Shown here one piece after another: positions 36,801-46,000 of a stretch of 64,000 bases of DNA. Origin of the DNA: Methylobacter tundripaludum (GTDB taxonomy: Bacteria; Pseudomonadota; Gammaproteobacteria; Methylococcales; Methylomonadaceae). A program made the position numbers and the translations under genes. The first letter of the stretch is position 1. Each line of letters starts with the position of its first letter. The notes beneath the pieces were generated by a model that was not told the DNA's origin, ran no database searches, and was given only the letters and a program-made list of their open reading frames with translations. The stretch is taken from the NCBI RefSeq assembly GCF_002934365.1, contig NZ_PTIY01000002.1, positions 124,001 through 188,000 of the forward strand, given 5' to 3'.

Positions 36801-38369
36801 CTTAAGACCCAGCTGGATTAACGTAGCGGCATTGCAGTCGATGAATCGCCCCTCTTTGATCAGTAAAACAGGGTCGTTGGAATCTTCAAACAGGTGCCGG
36901 AATGCGTCCTCGCTCTCGCGTAGCGCAGCTTCCGCTTGCTTCCGTTCGGTAACATCCTGGACGGTGCCTATCAGTTGTGCGGGATTGCCGGTTTTGCCGT
37001 ACTCGATGTCGCCATGATCAACTACCCAGCGTGATTTGCCATCGCTGGGTCGGATGATGACATATTCCATCGAAAATCGTTCGTGGGTATGGATTATTTT
37101 CTGGAAGTGATCCAGCACAGACTGTCGGTGCTCAGGATCAATCAATGCAGCCCAATTGGGAATATCCCGTTCAAAGCGCGCGTCGATGCCGAAAATCTGA
37201 TCGAACAGGGGCGAACTTTCCCAGCGCCCTGTCGCCAGGTCGGTCACATAGTAGCCTATGCCTGCCGTCTCATGGGCCAAACGTAAAAGATTTTCGTTGC
37301 GAGCGGCTATTTTATTTTTTCGTTTTAACGATCTATAGGCGGCTAATAGGCTCAAGGTGATAACGCCGGTCAGCAGGGTAATGATTACGGCGATTTTGAG
37401 ATATTGGATCAGCTTTTCCTGGTCGGCTTTGGGGTTTGGATCATAGCTGAAACCTTGTAAAAATTTATCGTTTTCAACCATGCCCGCCTTGACGAATGTT
37501 TCCGCCATGTGCCGCCAGCGCCAGGGATTCATGTGTCCCAGGTCGATGACGTCCGGTATGATCAAGGAGCGTATGGCGTCGGCTTCAAACTCAAGGTGTT
37601 CTCTGGATTTATTGGTTTTGTATTTATTGAGCAACAGGGTAATGATTTCCCGCGGGTGATCCATTGCGTAATACCAGCCTTCAAGGCTGGCCTGGCGGAA
37701 TGCCTTTACGCGTTCAGGATGATGTTTCAGCTCGTTTTCCGTTGTAAACAGAATGTCGCTGTAGAAATCGATACCGTAGTTGCGCGGATTGAGTACGTTG
37801 AACTCAACGCCTTGTTGCTTTAGAAAAAAAGGTTCATTGCTTAGATATGAATTAAACGCGTCGGCTTTACCGTCAATCAAATCACGAATTTCATAACTGC
37901 TGGGGATGGCTTGAATGCGGCTTATATCTATACCTTCATTATTGAACATGGCGACAAAATCGGCGTCGACAGCCTGATTCAATAGCATGACTCTTTTCCC
38001 GATCAAGTCGTCAGGCGAGGAGATTCCGGTATCTTTTCGGGCGATTAATACGGAAGGGGAGTGTTGATAGATCGCAGCCAAGGCGACAAGCGGCGCGCCG
38101 CGCAAGCGTTCCAGCAGTAATTCGCTGTTGGCCTCGCCGTATTGGGCGCGGCCTTGAAGAACTTCCTGCACCGGTTTTTTTTCCGGGCTGCCTTCGTCGA
38201 TAATAACGTCGAGTCCGGCTTCTTTGTAATAGCCTTTTTCTAAGGCCGCATAGTATCCGGCAAATTGAAATTGATGATGCCAGCGTAACTGTAGATGGAT
38301 GGGTTCAGCCGACGCCAAAAAGCAAGGACAGATCAATGCCATAACAAGTATGGCACGGGTTCGCATCAT
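33846..38369 (-). CDS. Membrane NMT1-PAS-GAF-GGDEF-EAL c-di-GMP sensor
   Basis: This 1507-residue protein has a signal peptide and a periplasmic NMT1/THI5-like substrate-binding domain (about 22-300, opening LQLRWHHQFQFAGYYAA). One membrane helix lies near 317-340. PAS (360-480), PAS (490-615), GAF (630-800) and two PAS domains (815-1055) follow, then GGDEF (RLGGDEF near 1150) and EAL (EALVRW near 1286). GGDEF makes c-di-GMP and EAL degrades it; both motifs look intact. The GAF domain carries an in-frame insertion at about 751-784 with a repeated RPPGM. The periplasmic domain is related to thiamine-precursor or nitrate/taurine-type binding proteins; its ligand is unknown. Confidence 0.92.
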   Translation of the reverse strand: MMRTRAILVMALICPCFLASAEPIHLQLRWHHQFQFAGYYAALEKGYYKEAGLDVIIDEGSPEKKPVQEVLQGRAQYGEANSELLLERLRGAPLVALAAIYQHSPSVLIARKDTGISSPDDLIGKRVMLLNQAVDADFVAMFNNEGIDISRIQAIPSSYEIRDLIDGKADAFNSYLSNEPFFLKQQGVEFNVLNPRNYGIDFYSDILFTTENELKHHPERVKAFRQASLEGWYYAMDHPREIITLLLNKYKTNKSREHLEFEADAIRSLIIPDVIDLGHMNPWRWRHMAETFVKAGMVENDKFLQGFSYDPNPKADQEKLIQYLKIAVIITLLTGVITLSLLAAYRSLKRKNKIAARNENLLRLAHETAGIGYYVTDLATGRWESSPLFDQIFGIDARFERDIPNWAALIDPEHRQSVLDHFQKIIHTHERFSMEYVIIRPSDGKSRWVVDHGDIEYGKTGNPAQLIGTVQDVTERKQAEAALRESEDAFRHLFEDSNDPVLLIKEGRFIDCNAATLIQLGLKSKSELINCRPDEISPSYQPDGQPSDQKAAEMIATARKVGYHRFEWLHIRADGSHFPVEVSLTPMTVNSELITHVCWRDITERKAVENKLRSRTDELALQNQILQLINREDDLHNILDELARQIEALHPDLLCSILLLDNDNKHLRHGAAPSLPDFYSQAIDGLEIGDGVGSCGTAAYLGKTVIVEDIQHHPYWEPYRDLAKQANLHACWSHPIKNNQGRVLGTFAFYHRPPGMEGVSHMVGNQCGRPPGMKKAPTPMENWLVQSTDAEISLIKHYAGLAQLVIERNRSTMQIAESLSILKATLESTGEAILAVDLHNNWLLYNQKFIDLWQIPNEVAAAKIGAKDGSIELLYGPDQIKDTEAFSNKVIELYATPEAHSFDIIEFKDGKIVERYSIPKLINNKVVGRVWSFRDVSEQKRAEAELRIAATAFESQEGMFITDADQVILKVNKAFTRITGYSPEEAIGQTGALLNSGRHNAHFYQALQHSLQQDGCWEGEIWHKRKNGEIYPEWLIITAVSDANSKISNYVGAFTDITKDKEAEETIHNLAYYDPLTALPNRRLMWERLKHSIDMERRDGKQLALLMLDLDRFKAVNDSMGHLAGDELLQQVAARIKSRLREVDMVARLGGDEFIVLLEDITHPEDAARVAEEIVADLSKPFELLQNNNANPDEPNRKVRIGASIGISLFPQHGDSPEALLDNADIALYRAKDEGRGCFAYFSEEFTIIARERIALETRLRRATEQRELCVYYQAQIDIDSGLIIGAEALVRWQDPTEGLISPSSFISIAEETGLIVEIGAWVLRETCRQGRRWIDAGLPSLTLAVNVSPHQFRRSDISALVADVLHETGFPAELLELELTESGLMENEDKAVEVLNNLRAQGVRLAIDDFGTGYSSLAYLKRFPLDVLKIDKSFIDDIPSLQDDMEITATIVAMGHILGFKVLAEGVETLEQLAFLREKGCDTYQGYIKSKPLPAEEFARLLIDQA
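36051..36116 (-). repeat. Direct repeat bounding an in-frame insertion in the GAF domain
   Basis: CATCCCTGGTGGTCG (36051-36065) recurs as CATCCCTGGAGGTCG (36102-36116), 51 bases apart and so in frame. The enclosed codons read RPPGMEGVSHMVGNQCG and then RPPGM. This interrupts the usual GAF-end sequence between FAFYHR and the helix DAEISLIKHYAGLAQ. Confidence 0.75.
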
Positions 38370-38459
38370 ATTAAGGTAATCCGCTTTCTATGCTTGATAG
38401 TCATTTTTGTAACTTCTTACTAATAACGGGTAAATTCACAAAAAACCGATTAGAAAAAC

Positions 38460-38516
38460 TTCACCACGAAGACTGAAGGACACGAAGTTTTATTCTTTCG
38501 TGTCCTTCGTGGTGAA
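38460..38516. repeat. Long palindromic intergenic repeat, copy 2
   Basis: TTCACCACGAAG ... CTTCGTGGTGAA with inner GACACGAA/TTCGTGTC arms, around TTTTATTC. It is the same family as 29221-29286, with a 7-base insertion in the left arm. It lies between the sensor gene and the multicopper oxidase gene. Confidence 0.85.
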
Positions 38517-38594
38517 TAAAAGACTTTTAATCGCCTATTTACCAGTATTCCGCACTTAGCCGAGTCACCTTGCGGGTTATCCGAAGTTACGGAG

Positions 38595-40328
38595 TTATTT
38601 ATTAATCAGTTTACGAACACGGTCAATAATCAATTGGCGATTAATTATCAGCACATAACTTAATAGCCCCAGAATTAAACCGAATAGCAAGTTTCCAACA
38701 AAAGAGCTTTCCTGTTCAGCTTCAGGCGTTGCGTCCGTCCGTTTGGGTTGTACGGTTTGCACCGCAACTTTTGACGGTTGGTAGCTTGCCTTCAGGTCAG
38801 GCAGGCCTAAGCTGCGCCACTCGTCATAGTCTTGCCAGATCGGGTAATCGCGTTTCCACATGCCTTTGGTGAAATAGGGCGCAAGGCTCATGCCATGCGA
38901 TTTGGGAATGCCTTTTTCATCAAGGAAGCCGTCGTAAACGACCAGGCTGATGTCGCCGCCTTCGCCAACGCCGTTAGTGGTAAACGCTTTCTCAACATGG
39001 TCATGGAACATCCAGATGCCTTGGCCAAAGCTGTGCAAGCCGTCATCGATGCCGCTTAATTCCAGGTCCAGACGCTGCGCAGGCACCATGGTGTGTACAT
39101 CGCGCTGGATATATGAGCCGGGTCCGTTATCGACGCCGTCATAATGAGTTATGGTCGGCTTGTGGCCGTGGATATGCACGGCCATGGCTTCGGTGTGACC
39201 GTTCAGTATCCGCAGTTTAACTTTTTCGTCCTGTTTCATTTCAATCAATGATTCCCTTAGGGTGTAAGGGAAGGAACGGCCATTGAGCATGAAATAATCA
39301 TCGGTGGCATCGGTGGTGTCGTATTCCATGTTCATATGCTTGGCAATCAGCCGTGGGTCGTTGGCCGAGCGGGCAATAAGCTCATGCAATTCCCTGTCCG
39401 CCGATTCATAATGCAAATCATATTCCCGCGCATATTTTTCCAGCACCGCGACCGATGGATGACGCACTTGACCTGCGCCGACATTAAGGGTTTGCGGCCA
39501 GTTGTTGGGGCGGTTTTCCTCAACGATGAAAATGCCCTGCAAGCCCATTGGAATGTGGGTGTGCGGTTGGACATGGCAATGGTAATACATGGTACCCGGT
39601 TGGCGCGGTTTGATCACGTAGGTTTTGCTTTGTCCTGGCATCGTATCCATGTTGCTGGATTGCGCAACCCCGTCATTGCCCACTCCCGCATGGTCCATGA
39701 ACGGATGGTCGATACCGTGTAAATGGATGGAATGCGGCAAATAATGAGTGTTCTCCAGAACCAGCCAGACCACGTCATCCTGTTCGACACGGATTACCGG
39801 AGACGGTACGCGCAACAGGGGGTTGGCGATCGGCTCGTAGATGCTTAGCGTGGACATGTCGCGGGTTTTTGGAGCGAAAACCCAAAAAGTCGGTTGGATG
39901 CCAGGCGCTATGTCGAAAGTGGTGGTGGGGTCTTTCATGTCCGGTGAATGACCGTTGAGTTCGGCAACTTCAAGCTTGATGATGATTTTATCCGGGTCGC
40001 CGTCGCCGTCGATGTCGTCGGATAGGGTAATCGCATCGGCTGCGAGCTGAGTCTCCATCAGTGTCGTCATGGAAATGCCGTTGGTTCCCTTTACAAAGGC
40101 GGCGATATCGGCCGGATTGTCGGGATTACAGAGCCGTGAAGCTTGTATCGCAACACCGTCAATGACTTGTGCTTCACGCCATTTGGCGGGGGTGAAGTCG
40201 GAACAGACTTCTTCTACCGCTCCCATGTCCACTTTGGCCGAAGGAGGTAAATCGCTGGCCGCTTGACTCCAAGGATGCATAAGGAGCAGGGTGGCGCCCC
40301 CAATAAAGGTAAGAAGGTTTTTACGCAT
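38595..40328 (-). CDS. Multicopper oxidase with C-terminal membrane anchor
   Basis: The 577-residue protein has a signal peptide at residues 1-23. Copper motifs are HSIHLHG (near 200), YHCHVQPHTHIPMGLQG (near 248), VHIHGHKP (near 382) and MFHDHVEK (near 440). The HCH...H...M set that forms a type 1 site is in the first part, whereas the last motif is HDH with no Cys. An EF-hand-like DDIDGDGDPDK run is near residue 103. A membrane helix at about 550-568 ends in a short basic tail. The arrangement suggests a two-domain-like or laccase-like oxidase facing the periplasm. The substrate is unknown. Copper handling and manganese oxidation are possible family roles. Confidence 0.85.
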   Translation of the reverse strand: MRKNLLTFIGGATLLLMHPWSQAASDLPPSAKVDMGAVEEVCSDFTPAKWREAQVIDGVAIQASRLCNPDNPADIAAFVKGTNGISMTTLMETQLAADAITLSDDIDGDGDPDKIIIKLEVAELNGHSPDMKDPTTTFDIAPGIQPTFWVFAPKTRDMSTLSIYEPIANPLLRVPSPVIRVEQDDVVWLVLENTHYLPHSIHLHGIDHPFMDHAGVGNDGVAQSSNMDTMPGQSKTYVIKPRQPGTMYYHCHVQPHTHIPMGLQGIFIVEENRPNNWPQTLNVGAGQVRHPSVAVLEKYAREYDLHYESADRELHELIARSANDPRLIAKHMNMEYDTTDATDDYFMLNGRSFPYTLRESLIEMKQDEKVKLRILNGHTEAMAVHIHGHKPTITHYDGVDNGPGSYIQRDVHTMVPAQRLDLELSGIDDGLHSFGQGIWMFHDHVEKAFTTNGVGEGGDISLVVYDGFLDEKGIPKSHGMSLAPYFTKGMWKRDYPIWQDYDEWRSLGLPDLKASYQPSKVAVQTVQPKRTDATPEAEQESSFVGNLLFGLILGLLSYVLIINRQLIIDRVRKLINK

Positions 40329-40354
40329 ACGACGACCTCAGAAAAAACATTAAA

Positions 40355-40407
40355 TAAAATGGCGCACCGCCACACAAAGCGGAGGGTTTTTTAACGCCGC
40401 CATTTTA
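40355..40407 (-). promoter_or_regulatory. Inverted repeat in the multicopper oxidase leader
   Basis: TAAAATGGCG and CGCCATTTTA are perfect 10-bp arms 33 bases apart, starting 27 bases before the oxidase ATG. Inside is a smaller CCGC/GCGG hairpin. It could be an mRNA structure or an operator. Confidence 0.45.
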
Positions 40408-40568
40408 ACTGAATATCAACGAGAATTCATGTTTAACGCTAGAATAAGACTAAATTGCCATGAGCTGTTCGCCGAATCCGTATGTGATGCCATGATTGTA
40501 CGGAAGAATTATTACCAACCGATGAAAACGCATGCGGGCAGCCGCTTGCCGACAAAAGAGCGAAATAA

Positions 40569-42176
40569 ATGAATTCTCAAACAACGACGTCCGGGCTCGA
40601 TGACTTGATCTTCGATAACCGTTTTATACGCGAGTTACCTGCCGACCATGAAACCGTTAATAATCGCCGCCAGGTTCTTAGCGCCTGTTATTCGCGGGTG
40701 TCGCCAACCAAAGTTGCCGATCCGCGGATGGTTGCTTATTCCAGGGAAGTTGCAGAACTGCTGGATTTGAGCCCGGAAGATTGCGAGTCGGCCGATTTTA
40801 CCCAGGTATTTGCCGGTAATCGCTTGTTGCCCGGCATGGACCCTTACGCAACCTGCTACGGCGGTCACCAGTTCGGCAACTGGGCGGGACAGCTCGGTGA
40901 CGGCCGCGCGATTAATCTGGGCGAAGTAGTCAATCGCCGGGGCGGGCACTGGACCTTGCAGCTGAAAGGTGCGGGCGAAACGCCTTATTCAAGGAATGCT
41001 GACGGTTTGGCGGTGCTGCGCTCCTCGGTGCGCGAGTTTTTATGCAGCGAAGCCATGCATCATCTGGGCGTGCCGACCACGCGGGCATTGAGCTTGATAC
41101 TGACCGGCGAGGAAGTTATCCGGGATATGTTTTACAACGGCAATCCGCGGCCCGAACCGGGCGCGGTAGTTTGCCGGGTTGCGCCATCGTTTACCCGCTT
41201 TGGCAATTTCCAGATTTTTGCCGCCAGGGGCGAGATAGAGCTGCTGAAAAAACTGGTCGATTACACCATCCGCACCGACTTTCCGCATTTGGGCGAGCCG
41301 TCATTCGACGTTTATCTCAAATGGTTTGAAGAAGTCTGCCGCAGAACGGCGGAAATGATCGTGCACTGGCAGCGTGTCGGCTTTGTTCACGGCGTGATGA
41401 ACACCGACAATATGTCGATACTCGGCCTCACCATAGACTACGGCCCCTACGGCTGGCTGGAAAATTACGACCCCAACTGGACGCCCAACACCACCGATGC
41501 GGCGGATCGCCGGTACCGCTTCGGCAACCAGCCGCAAATCGCTTTCTGGAATCTGGGGCAGCTGGCCAATGCGATCTATCCGCTGATAGAACAGGTTGAG
41601 CCCCTGCAACAGGCGATTAATGCCTATAAAGACACCTTTGAGCGGGGCTGGCAAAAAATGGTCGCCGACAAGCTGGGGCTTAATGCCTATGATCCGGTTG
41701 CCGATAAGGAATTACACACCGAGCTGTTGATCCTGTTGCAAACGGTCGAAACGGACATGACCATTTTTTACCGCAAGCTCGGCATGCTGGTCATGGACGC
41801 TGAACTCGGCAATGAAGCTTTGATGGCGCCGCTGATGGAAGCCTATTATGTGCCGGAGCAGCTAACCGATGAATACAAGGCCCGTCTTGGCAACTGGCTT
41901 AAATCTTACATCAAGCGGGTGCAAAACTCCGGCGTTACCGATGAGGTGCGAATCAAGACTATGAATGCGGCGAATCCCAACTATGTACTGAGAAATTATT
42001 TGGCGCAACTGGCGATAGACAAGGCGGAGCAGGGTGATTTTTCGATGGTTAACGAGTTGTTGGAATTATTGCGTCATCCCTATGACGATCAGCCTGGCAA
42101 GGAAAAGTTCGCTTTAAAACGCCCGGACTGGGCGAGGCAACGGGCCGGGTGTTCTATGTTGTCGTGCAGTTCTTAA
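40569..42176 (+). CDS. selO: Protein adenylyltransferase SelO (YdiU)
   Basis: The 535-residue pseudokinase-fold enzyme transfers AMP to Ser, Thr or Tyr of target proteins. Family motifs seen are CYGGHQFGNWAGQLGDGRA, LQLKGAGETPYSRNADG, VGFVHGVMNTDNMSILGLTIDYGPYGW and LRNYLAQLAI. The C terminus GCSMLSCSS ends in the redox-active Cys tail, where the eukaryotic form carries selenocysteine. The reading frame is complete. A terminator follows 48 bases downstream. In E. coli SelO links protein AMPylation to oxidative stress. Confidence 0.95.
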   Translation: MNSQTTTSGLDDLIFDNRFIRELPADHETVNNRRQVLSACYSRVSPTKVADPRMVAYSREVAELLDLSPEDCESADFTQVFAGNRLLPGMDPYATCYGGHQFGNWAGQLGDGRAINLGEVVNRRGGHWTLQLKGAGETPYSRNADGLAVLRSSVREFLCSEAMHHLGVPTTRALSLILTGEEVIRDMFYNGNPRPEPGAVVCRVAPSFTRFGNFQIFAARGEIELLKKLVDYTIRTDFPHLGEPSFDVYLKWFEEVCRRTAEMIVHWQRVGFVHGVMNTDNMSILGLTIDYGPYGWLENYDPNWTPNTTDAADRRYRFGNQPQIAFWNLGQLANAIYPLIEQVEPLQQAINAYKDTFERGWQKMVADKLGLNAYDPVADKELHTELLILLQTVETDMTIFYRKLGMLVMDAELGNEALMAPLMEAYYVPEQLTDEYKARLGNWLKSYIKRVQNSGVTDEVRIKTMNAANPNYVLRNYLAQLAIDKAEQGDFSMVNELLELLRHPYDDQPGKEKFALKRPDWARQRAGCSMLSCSS

Positions 42177-42223
42177 TGCGCATGCGGCAACATTTGGACG
42201 GAAGGCTTGCCGATCAATGTATT

Positions 42224-42247
42224 CCGGCGTTGAAGCGCCGCTTTTTT
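42224..42247 (+). terminator. Rho-independent terminator after selO
   Basis: CGGCG pairs with CGCCG around a 6-base loop, followed by C and six T. Confidence 0.8.
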
Positions 42248-42350
42248 GTTTGCCGTCATAATGTTTATGACGGATTCCTCTTCACCTGGGCGGCGTTTGC
42301 TTTGCGCGGCCGTAAGGAAGAAGAATCCAGGCTATGAGCTTGATTCGCGA

Positions 42351-42752
42351 TTATTTTATCTTAATCAGTTCCTTGTCGCCGCTGGAAAAGTGGCATTTGC
42401 CGACGGTAAATGTGCCGCAATCTTTCGACTCTTCCACCTTCGCGCCGTTCGGGCTAAGTTTGATTTTTAGTTCGCAGAAACTGGCCGAGCTTTCAGAATG
42501 TTTTTTCAGCAGCAATTCGTTCTCGCCTGTGCTTTTGGCTTTGCCGGAAATGGTCTCGGAACAGTGGGCGATGCCGGCTTCTTGGACAGTGGCTTCAAAG
42601 TCTACGTCAGCGCTGACGGTGTAATCGTCGTCGATTTTGGTGACTTTTAAGTGGCGCACATAGTCGCCATCGCGCAACACGTAATGATCGGTAGCGGCGC
42701 TTACGTTGCCGGAAATCAGCATCGCAACAGTCAGAAACAAACTTTTTTTCAT
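42351..42752 (-). CDS. Small periplasmic protein, unknown function
   Basis: The 133-residue product has a signal peptide at residues 1-20 (ends VSAA). The mature part is beta-rich and Lys/Glu-rich with four Cys (near 63, 93, 111 and 119), which may form two disulfides. I do not recognise the family. It is transcribed alone, convergent with selO. A region of about 110 residues with alternating strands suggests a small sandwich fold. Confidence 0.7.
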   Translation of the reverse strand: MKKSLFLTVAMLISGNVSAATDHYVLRDGDYVRHLKVTKIDDDYTVSADVDFEATVQEAGIAHCSETISGKAKSTGENELLLKKHSESSASFCELKIKLSPNGAKVEESKDCGTFTVGKCHFSSGDKELIKIK

Positions 42753-43072
42753 AATGGCGTCTCTCTTTATTTGATTTAAATTTGATCAACATGGGGCGGA
42801 TGATAGTTCATTGCCGTTCATGCCGTCTTTGAATGTACTTGGCACAACTCGGGGTATTGTACCCCAGTGCAGGCGGTTACTAAAAGGCGGGACAATGATG
42901 ATTAAAAAACTACACACAGCAAACTATGTGTCTGCGCTTGTTCTATAGTCCAAGCGCCAGCCAACTTATGCGATTATAATATTAAGCGTGATTCCAGTTT
43001 AGGCTGGCCGAGATTCGTGGCGTGATGCGCCTTAACTGCATATTCCCATACGGCATGTGGGAACGGAACATA
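42753..43072. other. Divergent promoter region between the small periplasmic protein and mfd
   Basis: No gene is seen. A perfect small hairpin GGGGTA-TTG-TACCCC lies at 42851-42865. A TATAAT at 42975-42980 could serve mfd, although its -35 is weak. Confidence 0.45.
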
Positions 43073-46000
43073 ATGGCTAACAACTTAATTTTCTCTCCTA
43101 AAACGCCGCAAAAACAAGATCAAATACTGATCTGGGCGGGCTTAACCGGCTGCGGCGATTCGTTGGCGCTGGCTTCAGCCATTAAAAATGAAGACCGTCT
43201 GTTTGTCATGGTCACGCCGGATAATCAGACCGCCTTGCGGCTTGAACATGAATTGTCGTTCTTCTTACAGGGCGAGCACCCCATTTTGAATTTTCCCGAT
43301 TGGGAAACCTTGCCTTACGATGTTTTCTCGCCGCTGCCGGAAATTATCTCTGAACGGCTCAAAACCTTGGCCTTGTTGCCGCAGGTGAAGCGCGGCGCGC
43401 TGGTGGTTTCGGTGACGACGCTGATGCACCGGTTGGCGCCCCGTGAGCATGTTCTGGCCAACAGTTTTGCGGTTAAGGTCGGCGACGATTTTAACCTGGA
43501 GCTGAACCGCCTGAAGCTGGAAAGCGTCGGCTATCATTGCGTATCTCAGGTTTACCAGCACGGCGAATTTGCGGTCAGGGGGGCGATAGTCGATTTGTTC
43601 CCGATGGGCGGCAAGGCGCCGTATCGCATCGAGTTATTCGATGAGGAAATCGAATCCATCCGTACATTCGACCCTGAAACGCAGCGGTCATTGGAAAAAA
43701 TTGACCGGATTCAGCTGTTCCCCGCGCGGGAATTCCCGTTTACCGATGAGGCCATCAAGCATTTTCGCCAGGCTTTCAGAGATGCTTTCCCGGAAACTTC
43801 GCCGAAAAACCATTTTTATATGGATGTCAGCAAAGGCATCACGCCCGGCGGCATTGAATATTACTTGCCGTTGTTTGTCGATCGAATGGCGTCATTGTTC
43901 GATTACCTGCCGAAGTCGGCGGTTTTGGTGACGGCGGATAGTTTTGCCGCGACCGCCCAGGCTTTTTATGCCGAAGCCGAAGACCGGTTTCAGCAACGGA
44001 AATACGATGCGGACAGACCGTTGTTGAAACCGGAACTGTTGTTCTTGTCGACCGATGAGCTGGCGCAAAGAACCGAAGCATTTGCCCGTATTACGCTTGG
44101 CGGCATAGCTGCCGAGGATACCGACAGCATCGTTTTCAACTGCCGTCCGCTGCCCAATGTCACCATCGATGCGAAAGTGGAACAGCCGGCTCAGGCCTTG
44201 CAGCAGTTTGTAAGTGGTTTTGCCGGCAAGATTTTGTTTGTTTCGGAATCGGCAGGACGCCGGGAAGCCTTGATGGACAAATTAAGGCAGTACAAGATTA
44301 TCGTGAAGCAGGTGGAAAGCTGGGACAAGTTTCTCCAGTCCGAAGTGTCGCCGTGTCTTCTGGTTGCGCCGATGGATCATGGCTTGTGGCTCGGAAATCC
44401 GGCCATCGCGATCATCACCGAAAACCTGTTGTCCGGCGAAAAAGTCCAGCAACGGCGCAGGCGGCGCAAGTCCGGGGCGCATGAGCTGGAAAATATCGTC
44501 AATAACCTGAATGAACTGACTATCGGTTCGCCGGTCGTGCATCAGGAACATGGCGTCGGCCGTTACTTAGGCTTGCAGACTTTGGAGATCGGCGGAGTCG
44601 CGTCGGAATTTTTGACGCTGGAATACGCCAATAACGACAAACTTTATGTGCCGGTTTCATCGCTGCATGTGATCGGCCGTTACACCGGCATGAGCGCGGA
44701 AAATGCGCCTTTGCACAAACTGGGCGGCGATCAGTGGAGCAAAGCCAAGCAAAAAGCCATTAAGCGTATCCGGGATGTCGCCGCGGAATTGCTGGAGATT
44801 CATGCCAAAAGAGCGGTCAAGCAAGGCCACGCGTTTGATGTTGAAAATGTCGAATATGCGGCGTTTGCCGACGCGTTCCCGTTTGAAGAAACGCCGGATC
44901 AACAGACCTCGATCGAGGCGATATTGGACGACATGGCCAGCCCTCAGCCGATGGACAGGGTGATTTGCGGTGACGTCGGTTTCGGTAAAACCGAGGTGTC
45001 GATGCGCGCGGCGTTTATTGCGGTGCAAAACGGCAAGCAGGTGGCGGTCTTGGTGCCGACTACCTTGTTGGCGCAACAGCATTACCAGAATTTCCGCGAC
45101 CGCTTTGCCGACTGGCCGGTTCGCGTCGAGGTGCTGTCGCGTTTTGTCAGCGCCAAGCAGCAAAAAGAGATTACCGACGACCTGGAACAGGGCAAGGTCG
45201 ATATCGTGATCGGTACGCATAAATTATTGTCGAAAGAAATCAAATACAAAGCGCTGGGGCTGGTGGTGATTGACGAGGAACACCGTTTCGGCGTGACGCA
45301 GAAAGAACATTTCAAAAAGCTGCGCAATGAACTGGATATGTTGACGCTGACCGCAACGCCTATTCCGCGCACTTTGAATATGGCGATGTCGGGCCTCCGG
45401 GATATTTCCATTATCGCCAGCCCGCCGCCTAACCGTCATGCGATCAAGACCTTTATCAGCGAATGGATCGATGCACAGATCAGGGAGGCCTGTTTGCGCG
45501 AGATCAAGCGTGGCGGCCAGGTGTTTTTCTTGCATAACGATGTTAAATCGATGGAAAAAATGGCCAGGGAGCTCGAAGCGCTGGTGCCCGAGGCGCGGAT
45601 CGAGATTGCGCACGGACAAATGCCGGAGCGGGAGCTGGAACGCATCATGCTGGATTTTTATCACCAGCGTTTTAACCTGCTGTTGTGCTCTACGATTATT
45701 GAAAGCGGCATCGACATACCCAGCGCCAATACCATCATCATCAATCGCGCCGATAAATTGGGCCTGGCGCAGTTGCATCAGTTGCGCGGCCGGGTCGGGC
45801 GTTCGCATCATCGGGCTTACGCCTATTTTGTCGTGCCGCCGAAATCCTTATTGAGCAAAGACGCGATTAAACGGCTGGAAGCGGTCGAGGCATCCGGCGA
45901 TTTGGGCGCCGGTTTTATGTTGTCGTCGCATGACATGGAAATTCGCGGCGCGGGCGAATTGCTCGGCGATGACCAAAGCGGGCAGATTCAGGAAATCGGT

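Noticed and set aside
42149-42337. Frame overlapping the end of selO as a separate gene or a frameshifted extension
   Set aside because: selO ends properly with the family tail SMLSCSS, and the frame spans a terminator.
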